DNA of 64,000 nucleotides from Paraburkholderia youngii. Lineage in GTDB: Bacteria; Pseudomonadota; Gammaproteobacteria; Burkholderiales; Burkholderiaceae. The stretch lies in contig NZ_JAALDK010000001.1 of assembly GCF_013366925.1 (NCBI RefSeq), positions 4,271,165 to 4,335,164 on the forward strand, read 5' to 3'. Every line of letters starts with the position of its first letter. Position 1 is the first letter of the stretch. Shown piece after piece: positions 53,810 to 63,137 of the stretch. A program made the translations under genes and the position numbers. The notes beneath the pieces are model-generated. The model was not told the DNA's origin, searched no databases, and saw only the letters and a list, made by a program, of their open reading frames with translations.

Positions 53810-54700
53810 ATGACCCCGGATCAACTTATAACGTTCGCTGCCGTCGCTGAGCATCGCAACATCAGCCGGGCGGCGGTGGCGCTGCATCTGTCGCAGCCGG
53901 CGGTGTCCGGACAGCTACGGCAATTGCAGGACGAATTCGGCGAGCCTCTGTACCAGCGCGATGGCCGCGGCGTACGGCTGACGCCGGCCGGCGAGCAGCT
54001 CGCCAGCTATGCGGCGCGGCTGCGCGATACCTGGCGGCAGGCGCATGCGTATCGCGACGCGCTGCGCGGTCTGGAGCAGGGCACTTTGCGGATCGGCGCG
54101 AGCACGACGCCGGCGAGCTATCTGCTGCCGTATCTCATCGCCGAATTTCATCGCCGCTATCCGGACGTGACCGTGCATACCGCCAACGGCAATACGGCCG
54201 AGATCGTCGGCGCACTCGGCTCGGTCGACATCGCGATGATCGAGGGTCCCGCCGGCGCCGATCTGCCGCCGGATACGGTCGTCCATGCGTGGCGCGAGGA
54301 TGAAATCGTCGCGATCATGCCGCGCTCGCATCCGCTCGCGCAGGCGGACAACGGCGAGCGCATCGAGCTGGCCGCGTTCGGCGCCTATCCGCTGGTGCTG
54401 CGCGAGGAAGGCTCGGGCGTGCGGCAGACGGTCGAGCGCGAATTCGCTCGCGCGGGCGTGCCGATGCGCGTGGCACTCGAGATCGCCGGGGTCGAAGGCG
54501 TGAAGGAGGCGGTGCGGGCCGGGATGGGCGTCGGCTTCGTGTCGGCGATGTCGATGCGGCATGAGAACGGTGCGCTGCGCCTGATGTCGCTGAGCCCGCA
54601 GCCGCTGACGCGGCGGCTGTCGATTCTGGTGCCCCATGCGAGCGCGCCGTCGCGGGTGGTCGAACAGTTTCTGGCGATGTGTATCGCGGACGGCGGCTGA
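53810..54700 (+). CDS. LysR-type regulator, YeiE/CbbR-like
   Basis: A 296-residue LTTR. The HTH VAEHRNISRAAVALHLSQPA followed by VSGQLRQLQDEFGEPLYQR is typical, and LRIGASTTPASYLLPYLIAE with HTANGNTAEIVGALGSVDIA is typical of CbbR/CysL/YeiE ligand domains. Divergent from yeiH, it probably activates that gene when sulfite or a related signal is present. The start at 53810 gives MTPDQLITFAAVAE. Confidence 0.9.
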   Translation: MTPDQLITFAAVAEHRNISRAAVALHLSQPAVSGQLRQLQDEFGEPLYQRDGRGVRLTPAGEQLASYAARLRDTWRQAHAYRDALRGLEQGTLRIGASTTPASYLLPYLIAEFHRRYPDVTVHTANGNTAEIVGALGSVDIAMIEGPAGADLPPDTVVHAWREDEIVAIMPRSHPLAQADNGERIELAAFGAYPLVLREEGSGVRQTVEREFARAGVPMRVALEIAGVEGVKEAVRAGMGVGFVSAMSMRHENGALRLMSLSPQPLTRRLSILVPHASAPSRVVEQFLAMCIADGG

Positions 54701-54788
54701 CTGCAGCGCGGGCGGCGTGCGGCCGGCGCGCCCTGGGGATTTCCTCTATGGTGCGCGATGGCCGTCCCGCGCACTATTTGCACATCGC

Positions 54789-54808
54789 AGCGCCTCGGCG
54801 CTTTTTTT
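54789..54808 (+). terminator. Terminator of the YeiE-like gene
   Basis: AGCGCC-TC-GGCGCT followed by a run of seven T is a compact intrinsic terminator. It ends 11 bp before the PtxS operator candidate. Confidence 0.8.
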
Positions 54809-54818
54809 CGAAGTGTGA

Positions 54819-54834
54819 TTGGAACCGGTTCCAA
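54819..54834. promoter_or_regulatory. PtxS operator candidate, perfect 16-bp palindrome
   Basis: TTGGAACCGGTTCCAA is fully self-complementary, with the central CG expected of LacI/GalR operators. It lies 35 bp before kguE, the first gene of the ketogluconate operon, whose last gene is the LacI-family ptxS. The Pseudomonas PtxS operator TGAAACCGGTTTCA shares the AACCGGTT core. Repression by PtxS relieved by 2-ketogluconate is inferred. Confidence 0.8.
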
Positions 54835-54868
54835 GAGCGGTTTCGCGTCAGGATCGAATGAGTTGGAC

Positions 54869-55663
54869 ATGGCTGATGCAGTTGAGATCGTGATCGTCGC
54901 CAGCGCGTTCGGTGTGAACGCCGTGCGCGCCGACGGCCATCTGAAATGGGCGCAGGCGGCAAAGCGAGCCGGCGCGGCGGGTTTCGAAGTGCGTCGCGAG
55001 CTGTTCGCGAGCGACGCGGACGCGGACCCGCAACGGCTGCGCGCCCTCGGCGCGGCGTTGGCCGATCTCGGGCTGTGGCCGGTGTTCTCGACGCCGGCAT
55101 CGTTGTACGCCGCGAGCGGCCAGCTCGATACCGACGCGCTGCGTCTGGCGCTCGACGAAGCGGCCGCGCTCGGCGCGCGCTTCGTCAAGCTGCAACTCGG
55201 CGGCTTCGCGGGGGAGGCTCACGGTGCGGCGCTCGTCGCGCAGGTGGCGAGCGGCTGCGGCACCACGGACGGCGCGCAGCCACGGCTCGTCGTCGAAAAC
55301 GGGCAACTGGCGCAGGGCGGCTCGCCCGCGCAGTTCGTCGGGCTGTTCGACGCGCTCGCGCGTGAAGGTCACGCGGACGCGCTCGGTATGACTTTCGATA
55401 CCGGCAACTGGGCGTGGCTCGACGTCGCGCCGCTCGAAATCGCGCCGCAGCTTGCGCCGTACGTCGAGTACATCCATTGCAAGAGCACGACGGGCGAGGG
55501 CGCGCGGCGCTTCGCGATCGCGCCGGCCGCCGATGACGCTTTCTTCCGCGCGGTCCTCGACCGGCTGCCGCGCGATGTGCCGCGTGGCATCGAGTTTCCG
55601 TTCGACCCGAGCCGGATCGATGCTGATGCCGCGCACTATGTGAACTGGCTAGCGCGGGTATAG
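54869..55663 (+). CDS. kguE: Sugar-phosphate isomerase/epimerase-like protein KguE
   Basis: A 264-residue TIM-barrel protein of the AP-endonuclease-2-like xylose isomerase family. Motifs are FEVRRELFASDAD (metal Glu), FVKLQLGGFAG, RLVVENGQLAQGGSP, GMTFDTGNWAWL and PRGIEFPFD. Position first in a kguE-K-T-D-ptxS order, as in Pseudomonas, supports the name. The precise reaction of KguE is not settled. The start at 54869 follows GGACATG closely and lies 35 bp after the operator. Confidence 0.8.
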   Translation: MADAVEIVIVASAFGVNAVRADGHLKWAQAAKRAGAAGFEVRRELFASDADADPQRLRALGAALADLGLWPVFSTPASLYAASGQLDTDALRLALDEAAALGARFVKLQLGGFAGEAHGAALVAQVASGCGTTDGAQPRLVVENGQLAQGGSPAQFVGLFDALAREGHADALGMTFDTGNWAWLDVAPLEIAPQLAPYVEYIHCKSTTGEGARRFAIAPAADDAFFRAVLDRLPRDVPRGIEFPFDPSRIDADAAHYVNWLARV

Positions 55664-55744
55664 ACCGCGACGCGGCAAGCAAGGCAGCAAACAACGCAAC
55701 GCAACCTGAATCATCGGCATCGGATGCACCACCAGGAGCCCAGC

Positions 55745-56728
55745 ATGACCCACCCGTACCCCGCCCTCGACGTGATCACCTACGGCGAAGCGATGGCGAT
55801 GTTCGTCGCCACCGAAACCGGCCCGCTGGCAGGCGTCGGACACTTCACGAAGCGCATCGCCGGGGCGGATCTGAACGTCGCGATCGGCTTGTCGCGACTC
55901 GGCTTCAGGGTGGGCTGGATGAGCCGCGTCGGCGACGATTCGTTCGGCCAGTACGTGCGCGACACGCTGACGAAGGAGGGCATCGACCAGCAATGCGTGA
56001 GCACAGACGCGCGCTATCCGACCGGCTTCCAGCTGAAGTCGAAGAACGACGACGGCAGCGATCCGGCGGTCGAATACTTCCGCAAAGGCTCGGCAGCGAG
56101 CCATCTGTCGCGCGACGACTACGTCGCCGACTACGTGCTGCCCGCGCGTCATTTGCATCTGACCGGCGTCGCGCCGGCGATCTCGGCGAGTTCGCGCGAA
56201 CTCGCGTTCCATCTGGCCCGTGAAATGCGTGCGGCAGGCAGGACGATCTCGTTCGACCCGAACCTGCGCCCGACGCTGTGGCCGTCGCGCGCGGCGATGG
56301 TCGAAGGCCTGAACGCGCTCGCGGCACTCGCCGACTGGGTGCTGCCCGGCATTGGCGAGGGTGAGATTCTGACCGGCTACACGCAGCCGGAGGACATCGC
56401 GCAGTACTACCTCGAGCGCGGCGCGCGCGGCGTGATCGTCAAGCTCGGCGCGCAGGGCGCGTATTACCGCACCGTGACCGATGCCGCGACGATCGCCGGC
56501 CGGCCGGTCGCGAACGTCGTCGATACGGTCGGCGCCGGCGATGGTTTCGCGGTCGGCGTGATCAGCGCGCTGCTCGAAGGCCGCACGCTCGCGCAGGCGG
56601 TCGCGCGCGGCAACCGGATCGGCGCGCTCGCGATCCAGGTGATCGGCGATTCGGAAGGTTTGCCGAGCCGCGCCGAACTGGACGCGCTGGAACTGGCCGA
56701 GGTGCCGGGCATCGCAAGCGCGGCCTGA
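55745..56728 (+). CDS. kguK: 2-ketogluconate kinase (PfkB family) KguK
   Basis: A 327-residue PfkB/ribokinase-family kinase. It has YGEAMAMFVATETGPLAGVG at the N-terminus, GADLNVAIGLSRLGFRVGWM (PfkB motif 1), and DTVGAGDGFAVGV with the anion hole and catalytic Asp266. It should phosphorylate 2-ketogluconate to 2-keto-6-phosphogluconate; 2-keto-3-deoxygluconate kinases look very similar, so the assignment depends on the operon. The start at 55745 lies after CAGGAGCCCAGC. Confidence 0.82.
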   Translation: MTHPYPALDVITYGEAMAMFVATETGPLAGVGHFTKRIAGADLNVAIGLSRLGFRVGWMSRVGDDSFGQYVRDTLTKEGIDQQCVSTDARYPTGFQLKSKNDDGSDPAVEYFRKGSAASHLSRDDYVADYVLPARHLHLTGVAPAISASSRELAFHLAREMRAAGRTISFDPNLRPTLWPSRAAMVEGLNALAALADWVLPGIGEGEILTGYTQPEDIAQYYLERGARGVIVKLGAQGAYYRTVTDAATIAGRPVANVVDTVGAGDGFAVGVISALLEGRTLAQAVARGNRIGALAIQVIGDSEGLPSRAELDALELAEVPGIASAA

Positions 56729-56853
56729 CGCGGCTCGGACTGCATCGATAGCGATGCATACACGACCAGCATCCACACGACAACAAGAGCGCCCTCAGCG
56801 CGCCAAGATTTTTTCATCATTGATTCGGGACGACGCCGTCCAAGGAGACTTCC

Positions 56854-58143
56854 ATGACCTCATCACTTGCGATTCGCCGCTGGTGGACGATCATGCCGAT
56901 CGTGTTCATCACCTACAGCCTCGCGTATCTGGATCGCGCGAATTTCGGCTTTGCGGCGGCGGCCGGCATCAACCAGGATCTCGGCATCAGCAAGGGGCTC
57001 GCGTCGCTGATCGGCGCGCTGTTTTTCCTCGGCTATTTCTTCTTCCAGATTCCGGGCGCGATCTACGCCGAGCGCCGCAGCGTGAAGAAGCTCGTGTTCT
57101 GGAGCCTCATCCTGTGGGGCGGCTGCGCGGCGTTGACCGGCATGGTCAGCAACATCCCATCGCTGATGGCGATCCGCTTCGTGCTCGGCGTCGTCGAAGC
57201 CGCGGTGATGCCGGCGATGCTGATCTTCATCAGCAACTGGTTCACGAAGAGCGAACGCTCGCGGGCGAACACGTTCCTGATTCTCGGCAACCCGGTCACG
57301 GTGCTGTGGATGTCGGTCGTGTCGGGCTATCTCGTGCATTCGTTCGGCTGGCGGCAGATGTTCATCGCCGAGGGCGCGCCCGCGATCCTCTGGGCGGTGT
57401 GCTGGTGGTTCCTCGTGAAGGACAAGCCCGAGCAGGTGTCGTGGCTCACGCAGCAGGAAAAGGATGCGCTCGCGCAGACCTTGCGCGCCGAGCAGGCCGC
57501 GATCAAGCCGGTGCGCAACTACAGCGAGGCGTTTCGCACGCCCGCGGTCATCAAGCTGTGCGCGCAGTATTTCTGCTGGAGCATCGGCGTGTACGGTTTC
57601 GTGCTGTGGCTGCCGTCGATCCTGAAAAACGGCTCGTCGATCGGCATGGTCGAGACGGGCTGGCTGTCTGCGCTGCCGTATGCGGCCGCGACGATCGCGA
57701 TGCTTGCAGCTTCGTGGGCATCGGATAAACTCAACCGCCGCAAGGTGTTCGTGTGGCCGTTCCTGCTGGTCGGTGCGATCGCATTCGCGGCGTCGTACGG
57801 GCTCGGCTCAGCGCATTTCTGGATTTCGTATGCGCTGCTCGTGATCGCGGGCGCCGCCATGTACGCGCCGTATGGCCCGTTCTTCGCGATCGTGCCAGAA
57901 CTGCTGCCGAAGAACGTCGCGGGCGGCGCGATGGCGCTGATCAACAGCATGGGTGCGCTCGGTTCGTTCGTCGGCTCGTACGTGGTCGGCTATCTGAACG
58001 GCGCGACCGGCTCGCCCGCGGCATCGTATGCGTTCATGAGCGTGGCGCTCGTCGCCGCGGTGATCCTGACGCTCGCCGTCAAGCCGGCCGCCGCCGAACG
58101 ACGCGACCCCGCTCGTCCCACCGTCGCAAGGAAAATTAGCTGA
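56854..58143 (+). CDS. kguT: MFS sugar-acid transporter, probable 2-ketogluconate permease KguT
   Basis: A 429-residue protein with 12 hydrophobic segments in the ACS/phthalate permease branch (YLDRANFGFAAAAGINQDLG; RFVLGVVEAAVMPAMLIFIS). This branch carries organic anions such as galactonate, glucarate and ketogluconate with protons. AAGGAGAC precedes the ATG. The stop codon shares one base with the kguD start, indicating coupling. Confidence 0.85.
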   Translation: MTSSLAIRRWWTIMPIVFITYSLAYLDRANFGFAAAAGINQDLGISKGLASLIGALFFLGYFFFQIPGAIYAERRSVKKLVFWSLILWGGCAALTGMVSNIPSLMAIRFVLGVVEAAVMPAMLIFISNWFTKSERSRANTFLILGNPVTVLWMSVVSGYLVHSFGWRQMFIAEGAPAILWAVCWWFLVKDKPEQVSWLTQQEKDALAQTLRAEQAAIKPVRNYSEAFRTPAVIKLCAQYFCWSIGVYGFVLWLPSILKNGSSIGMVETGWLSALPYAAATIAMLAASWASDKLNRRKVFVWPFLLVGAIAFAASYGLGSAHFWISYALLVIAGAAMYAPYGPFFAIVPELLPKNVAGGAMALINSMGALGSFVGSYVVGYLNGATGSPAASYAFMSVALVAAVILTLAVKPAAAERRDPARPTVARKIS

Positions 58144-59108
58144 TGAAGAAGATCGTCGTTTGGAAGTCGCTGCCCGAGGATGTGCTCGCCTATCTGCAAC
58201 AGCATGCGCAGGTCGTGCAGGTCGATCCGTCACAGCATGATGCTTTCGTCGCCGCGTTGCGCGATGCCGACGGCGGCATCGGCGCGAGCGTGAAGATCGC
58301 GCCGGCGATGCTCGAAGGCGCGAGCCGGCTTAAGGCGCTGTCGACGATCTCGGTCGGCTACGACCAGTTCGACGTCGACGACCTGACGCGCCGCGGCATC
58401 GTGCTCGCGCACACGCCGGACGTACTGACCGAATCGACCGCCGATACTGTGTTCTCGCTGATCCTCGCGTCCGCGCGGCGCGTGGTCGAGCTGGCCGACT
58501 GGGTCAAGGCGGGCCAGTGGCGCACGAGCATCGGGCCCGCGCAGTTCGGGGTCGATGTGCAGGGCAAGACGATCGGCATCGTCGGCCTCGGGCGGATCGG
58601 CGGCGCGGTCGCACGGCGCGCTGCGCTCGGCTTCAACATGAAGGTGCTGTACACGAACCGCAGCGCGAACCGCCACGCGGAAGAGGCGTATGGCGCGCGG
58701 CGCGTCGAACTGGCCGAATTGCTCGCGCAGTCCGATTTCGTCTGTCTGCAGGTGCCGCTCACGCCGCAGACGCGGCATCTGATCGGCACGGCCGAACTGC
58801 GCGCGATGAAGCAGAGCGCGATCCTGATCAACGCGTCGCGCGGCGCGACCGTCGACGAAGCGGCGCTGATCGAGGCATTGAAGAACGGCACGATTCACGG
58901 TGCGGGCCTCGACGTGTTCGACACCGAACCGTTGCCGGCCGACTCGCCGTTGCTGTCGATGCCGAACGTGGTCGCGCTGCCGCATATCGGTTCGGCGACG
59001 CACGAGACCCGTCATGCGATGGCGCTCAACGCGGCGGAGAACCTGGTCGCCGCGCTCGACGGCACCTTGACGACCAACATCGTCAACCGTGAAGTCCTGG
59101 CGAAGTGA
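58143..59108 (+). CDS. kguD: 2-ketogluconate-6-phosphate reductase KguD (2-hydroxyacid dehydrogenase)
   Basis: A 321-residue D-isomer-specific 2-hydroxyacid dehydrogenase of the GhrB/TkrA group. The Rossmann motif GLGRIGG is at 148-154; catalytic Arg233 (NASRGATVDE), Glu262 (DTEPLP) and His281 (LPHIGSAT) are all in place. In this operon it should reduce 2-keto-6-phosphogluconate to 6-phosphogluconate, which enters the Entner-Doudoroff pathway. Such enzymes also reduce glyoxylate, so it may help to deal with glyoxylate from ureides. Confidence 0.87.
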   Translation: MKKIVVWKSLPEDVLAYLQQHAQVVQVDPSQHDAFVAALRDADGGIGASVKIAPAMLEGASRLKALSTISVGYDQFDVDDLTRRGIVLAHTPDVLTESTADTVFSLILASARRVVELADWVKAGQWRTSIGPAQFGVDVQGKTIGIVGLGRIGGAVARRAALGFNMKVLYTNRSANRHAEEAYGARRVELAELLAQSDFVCLQVPLTPQTRHLIGTAELRAMKQSAILINASRGATVDEAALIEALKNGTIHGAGLDVFDTEPLPADSPLLSMPNVVALPHIGSATHETRHAMALNAAENLVAALDGTLTTNIVNREVLAK

Positions 59109-59162
59109 ATCGCAGGGCGGCGCGCGCGCTGCCGCCCTCGGACCGACACGAGCGATCAGCGA

Positions 59163-60236
59163 ATGAGCACGACCCCGCCCGCCACGCCGCCCAATCCGCC
59201 GTCCGCGCCGACGCGCCGCGCGACGATCACCGATGTCGCGCGCGAAGCCGGCACCGGCAAGACCAGCATCTCGCGCTATCTGAACGGCGAGTTCAGCGCG
59301 CTGTCGCCCGAGCTGCGCGTGCGCATCGAAGCCGCGATCGCGCGGCTCGACTATCAGCCGAACCAGATGGCGCGCGGTCTGAAGCGCGGCCGCAACCGGC
59401 TGATCGGCATGCTGGTCGCCGACCTGACCAATCCGTACTCCGTCGAAGTGCTGCAAGGCGTCGAGGCCGCGTGCCACGCGCTCGGTTTGATGCCGCTGAT
59501 CTGCCACGCGGCGAACGAAGTCGAGATGGAGCGCCGTTACCTGCAACTGCTGACCACGTATCGCGTGGAAGGCGTGATCGTCAACGCGCTCGGCGTGCGT
59601 GAGGAGACGTTGCGGCCGGTCGGCGATGGCGGGATTCCGGCCGTGCTGGTCGATCGTCGCGTGGAGGGGCTCGTCGCCGACATGGTCGGTCTCGACAATG
59701 GCGCGGCCGCCGAGCTTGGCACGCGGCATCTGCTCGAACGGGGCTTCGAGCATATCTGGTTCGTCGTGCAGCCGTTCGAGCGGGTCAGCTCGCGGCGGCA
59801 GCGCGTCGACGCGTTCGATCGCGCAATGCGCGATGAAGGCCGCGCGCGCGGTCATACGCTGGTGCTCGATCTCGCCGATGAGACTGCTGTCGAACGCGGC
59901 CTTGCGGAGCTGGATCGTGCGATCGACTCGCCAGGCGGGGCCGGCGCCGCCCCGCGCGTCGCGCTGTTCGCGGCCAACGCGCCGGTCGCGTTGCGCCTCG
60001 CGCTGCACCTGAACGCGCGTTACGGCGCGCACTGGCAGAGCCGCGTCGCGCTGCTTTCCATCGACGATCCGGATTGGGCCGAGCTCGCCGGCATCACGAC
60101 GATCCGTCAGCCGACCTATGACATCGGTTATCGCGCGGTCGAATTCCTGCACGAGCGCATCGAAGGCGCGCAGACGGGTGCGCGCGACTGCCTGCTGCCC
60201 GGCGAGCTGATCGTGCGTGCGTCGACCGCGCGCTGA
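59163..60236 (+). CDS. ptxS: LacI-family repressor PtxS
   Basis: A 357-residue LacI/GalR protein. After a Pro/Thr-rich N-terminal extension of about 19 residues comes the HTH ATITDVAREAGTGKTSISRY (about 20-39) and the hinge DYQPNQMARGLKRGRNRLIG. The periplasmic-binding-like domain runs to the C-terminus. It is the last gene of the kgu operon, as in Pseudomonas, and its predicted site is the palindrome at 54819-54834. No second copy of that palindrome was seen before ptxS. Confidence 0.87.
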   Translation: MSTTPPATPPNPPSAPTRRATITDVAREAGTGKTSISRYLNGEFSALSPELRVRIEAAIARLDYQPNQMARGLKRGRNRLIGMLVADLTNPYSVEVLQGVEAACHALGLMPLICHAANEVEMERRYLQLLTTYRVEGVIVNALGVREETLRPVGDGGIPAVLVDRRVEGLVADMVGLDNGAAAELGTRHLLERGFEHIWFVVQPFERVSSRRQRVDAFDRAMRDEGRARGHTLVLDLADETAVERGLAELDRAIDSPGGAGAAPRVALFAANAPVALRLALHLNARYGAHWQSRVALLSIDDPDWAELAGITTIRQPTYDIGYRAVEFLHERIEGAQTGARDCLLPGELIVRASTAR

Positions 60237-60320
60237 TTTCCGGTCAATCTGCGATCATTCGGGGCTGCGGCGCGCAGCGGTTGCGCGCCGGGGATTGCAA
60301 GGAACCCCGCAAGGATACTC

Positions 60321-61226
60321 ATGGTCGTGCCACCGCTTACCCTCGCGAGCCTCGCGCTCGCCACCCTCGTCATCGCCGCTTTACCTTTTCTGCTTTACCG
60401 GCAGTTGCGCCGTCCGCTCGCACTCAGGCCGCGCGACGCGATCGCCGGCGTCGCGGTGTTCGCGCTGTTCGCGATGGTGATCGAGCGGGCGCTGAACGAC
60501 TATCTGCTGCGCGGTAACGCGGCGACGGCGGCGTTCCTTTCGCAACCGCTCGCGTTCGTCGTCTATGGAGCGCTGGTCGCGGGCGTTTGCGAGGAAGTGG
60601 GGCGGTTCTTCGGCATGCGGCTGCTGATGAAGCGGGCGGCGACGCGGCCGGCCGTGCGCAAAAAGTCGAGCGTGGAAGCGCCCACCGGCGTCGCTGCAAG
60701 CGCGGGCGCCAACGCCGCCGCCAGCCCGACCGCCGACGCCGACACCCGCACCGCCGCCTTGCGCGCCGACGATGGCGCCGCGCTGAGCTACGGCCTCGGC
60801 CACGGCGGCGCGGAAGCGTGGATGGTCGGCGTGCTCGTGCAGTTCCAGTGGCTCGTGTTCGCGGTCCTCGAAAACCGCGGCCAGCTCGGCGATTACCTCG
60901 GCAATCTGCCGGCCGAAGCAGTGATGCGCGTGCATCTGATTCTCGCAAGCCTGACACCGCAACTGGCCGGCATTTTCGCGCTCGAACGCGTTGCCGCGCT
61001 GGTGTTCCAGATCGGCCTGTCGGTGCTGATGTGGCGGGGCGTGCGGGCCGGCTCGCGCGCCATCCTGCCGCTCGCGATCGTGGTGCACGCGCTGATCGAC
61101 GCGCCCGCGGCGATGACGCAGGCGCGGCTGCTGCCGCTCGCGGCGGTCGATACGATCTATGCGGTGGCGGCGGTGTTCGTCGCGGGACTGTTGATCCGCA
61201 GTTACCGGCGGCCAGCGGCGGCGTGA
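60321..61226 (+). CDS. YhfC-family putative intramembrane metalloprotease
   Basis: A 301-residue membrane protein with about seven hydrophobic segments. The motifs EEVGRFFGMRLLMKR, SYGLGHGGAEAWMVG and VVHALIDAPAA supply the Glu and His residues expected of CPBP/YhfC-type (PF10086-like) proteases, sited inside membrane segments. An unusual insertion of about 50 residues, rich in Ala, Thr and Asp, lies in the cytoplasmic loop between the first two motifs (about residues 110-155). Substrate and role are unknown. Confidence 0.7.
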   Translation: MVVPPLTLASLALATLVIAALPFLLYRQLRRPLALRPRDAIAGVAVFALFAMVIERALNDYLLRGNAATAAFLSQPLAFVVYGALVAGVCEEVGRFFGMRLLMKRAATRPAVRKKSSVEAPTGVAASAGANAAASPTADADTRTAALRADDGAALSYGLGHGGAEAWMVGVLVQFQWLVFAVLENRGQLGDYLGNLPAEAVMRVHLILASLTPQLAGIFALERVAALVFQIGLSVLMWRGVRAGSRAILPLAIVVHALIDAPAAMTQARLLPLAAVDTIYAVAAVFVAGLLIRSYRRPAAA

Positions 61227-61325
61227 GCGGATGAACCGCTGGATCGCAGGCGCCTCGCCATCCCTTCAGCGTTTCTCTAAAATGCGCCTACGTTTTTTCA
61301 GGATCCTCTTTTCCCGGCAGCCTTC

Positions 61326-61691
61326 ATGGAAGCTTACCAATACGACTGCGCGCATCCGGAGTTCGGCGAGCTCGCGCGCGTCATCAGCGATCTGTTTCCC
61401 GAGCAGACGCAGTTCATCGAGCGTGCCGCCGACAATGGCGCGCCCACACTGACGATTCACTGGGTAGCGATGCGCTTCGGGTCGACCGCGAGGCGGATCG
61501 AGATGACGGTCGCGATCGCGCCGGCGGCGCTCGCGCGTTATCGCGCGATGCCGGCGCGGCTGCGCGGCCGCAGCTTCGCGGTTTTGCGCGCGTACGTCGA
61601 AGCGAGCCTGGGCTCGCTCGAAGAGATGTACGCGAACGGCGAGGCGGTGCCGCGCGAAGTCACGGTCGAGCTCGGCGACGAGTTCGCATGA
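61326..61691 (+). CDS. Conserved hypothetical protein (DUF3022-like)
   Basis: A 121-residue soluble protein: MEAYQYDCAHPEFGELARVI, FPEQTQFIERAADNGAPTLT and HWVAMRFGSTARRIEMTVAI. It has the look of the Burkholderia DUF3022 family, recalled from memory and not checked. No function is known. It has no signal peptide or membrane segment. Confidence 0.65.
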   Translation: MEAYQYDCAHPEFGELARVISDLFPEQTQFIERAADNGAPTLTIHWVAMRFGSTARRIEMTVAIAPAALARYRAMPARLRGRSFAVLRAYVEASLGSLEEMYANGEAVPREVTVELGDEFA

Positions 61692-61731
61692 AGCGCGGGT
61701 GATGCGCAGATGAAGCGCGGGTGAATCTGCT

Positions 61732-62169
61732 TCAATCCGCGAGACGATAGACCTTCGCGAAACGCGCGGCCTGCACGACGCCATAGTCGCCGGGCGCGTA
61801 CTGCATGACCCAGTCGCCGGCCGCGCCGTGCAGCACGTCGCCGCCGCTGGCCGAGCGCGCGAGCGAGAAGGGCTCGTCCATCCGGCGGGCAAGCACGACT
61901 GCCGGGATGTTGCGATAGGCGCCGGCTTCGCCGTGCGCGAGCGCTGGATCGGCGGGCAGGTACTTCGCGTCGAAGCGCTCGCGCGACACGACCCAGCGGT
62001 CGCCGGTCGAGCCGGTGATCAGCGCATCGCCGCGCACATAGCGGTTCGGGCCTTCGAGGCTCATCAATTGGCCTTCGGAGGCGGCGAATTCGACGCTTAC
62101 CGTTTCGTCCTTGACGACGCGTTGGGCGTGCGGATCGTCACGCAGATCGAGATTCCTGAGTTCGGTCAT
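61732..62169 (-). CDS. PGDYG-motif protein
   Basis: A 145-residue protein that contains MQYAPGDYGVVQAARFAKVY near its C-terminus, the feature that names the PGDYG family (PF14083-like). Upstream it has GPNRYVRGDALITGSTGDRW and a second GAAGDWVMQ turn, so it appears to consist of two similar beta-rich halves (RYVRGDALI.. and GDWVMQYAPGDYG). Function is unknown. It converges with the preceding small gene, with 40 bp between stops. Confidence 0.65.
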   Translation of the reverse strand: MTELRNLDLRDDPHAQRVVKDETVSVEFAASEGQLMSLEGPNRYVRGDALITGSTGDRWVVSRERFDAKYLPADPALAHGEAGAYRNIPAVVLARRMDEPFSLARSASGGDVLHGAAGDWVMQYAPGDYGVVQAARFAKVYRLAD

Positions 62170-62278
62170 GAAGCGGGTGGGAGATTAGGGGGCGTTGCGG
62201 CGAGACTCGCCGCTTTGCGAACCCGAATCATGCCAGATGCCCGCTACGGGGCAACCCCCCGCCGCGGGCGCTCTTTCA

Positions 62279-62797
62279 TTACGGCTTGACGGCCGCGTCG
62301 CTCGCGGCTTCGGCCGCGGGCTTGCTACCCTTGCCATGGTGGGCGCGCTGATGACCCTCGGGGCCGCCATGGTGGAACGTCGCATCGGCGAGCTTCTTCT
62401 GCTCCGGCGACAGGCTGCCATACAGCGGCTCGAACGCATCGACGAGCTTCTTCATGCCGTCCGCATGCGCCTGCGCAATCGTTGCGTACTGTTTCATGTC
62501 GTCGAGCGCGCTCACGTTGGTGGCGGCTTTGCGCTGCTCGAACAGCTGGCCCATCGTTTCGCCATTGCTGCGCATCACGTCGGCGAACGCCTTCCATTGC
62601 GTTTCCTGCGCGGGCGTGATCTTCAGTTGCGAATGCAAATAAGCGATGCGGTCTTCGACGTTGCGTTCATGGCCGGCCTTGGCCGCGGAAGCCGTTGCCG
62701 TGGTGTCCGGTGCCGGGGCCGAGGCCGGCGCGGCGGTTTGAGCGAACGCGCCGCCCATCGAAACGGCCGTAGCCAGCATAACGAGTGCTTTTTTCAT
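62279..62797 (-). CDS. Spy/CpxP-like (LTXXQ) periplasmic protein
   Basis: A 172-residue exported protein. The signal peptide is MKKALVMLATAVSMGGAFAQ, cut after FAQ or GAFA. The mature helical domain has an LTXXQ-like repeat, YLHSQLKITPAQETQWKAFA, and a second one, YGSLSPEQKKLADATFHHGG. The C-terminus is His/Lys/Ala-rich. Spy-type proteins are ATP-independent chaperones induced by envelope stress; metal binding by the His-rich tail is possible. Confidence 0.82.
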   Translation of the reverse strand: MKKALVMLATAVSMGGAFAQTAAPASAPAPDTTATASAAKAGHERNVEDRIAYLHSQLKITPAQETQWKAFADVMRSNGETMGQLFEQRKAATNVSALDDMKQYATIAQAHADGMKKLVDAFEPLYGSLSPEQKKLADATFHHGGPEGHQRAHHGKGSKPAAEAASDAAVKP

Positions 62798-63137
62798 CGA
62801 AACTCCTGATGTCTGTTCGTATTGAGACTCGGCGCGCGGCGTGCGTATCGCCTCGCGCCAGCGACGAATAGCGGCGCGCCGCAACCAGCTGCCGCATTCG
62901 CCCGTCGCCGCTATTAGTAACACGATATCCCTGCAATACGGCTGCTGTGCGACAAACGCTTACAACCGAAACGAACGGGAAACGGCTCGCGCCTGAGCGG
63001 CAAGTGCGCCGATCTGCCGCGCCGAGGACGCCCCACAGTGTGCCGGGCAGCGGTGAGCGCACACCGTCACACAGCGCCGCTGCCCGCGCAGACGCGCGAT
63101 AATCCGCGACATTCCATACCAACTTCCCGCCCCTTCG

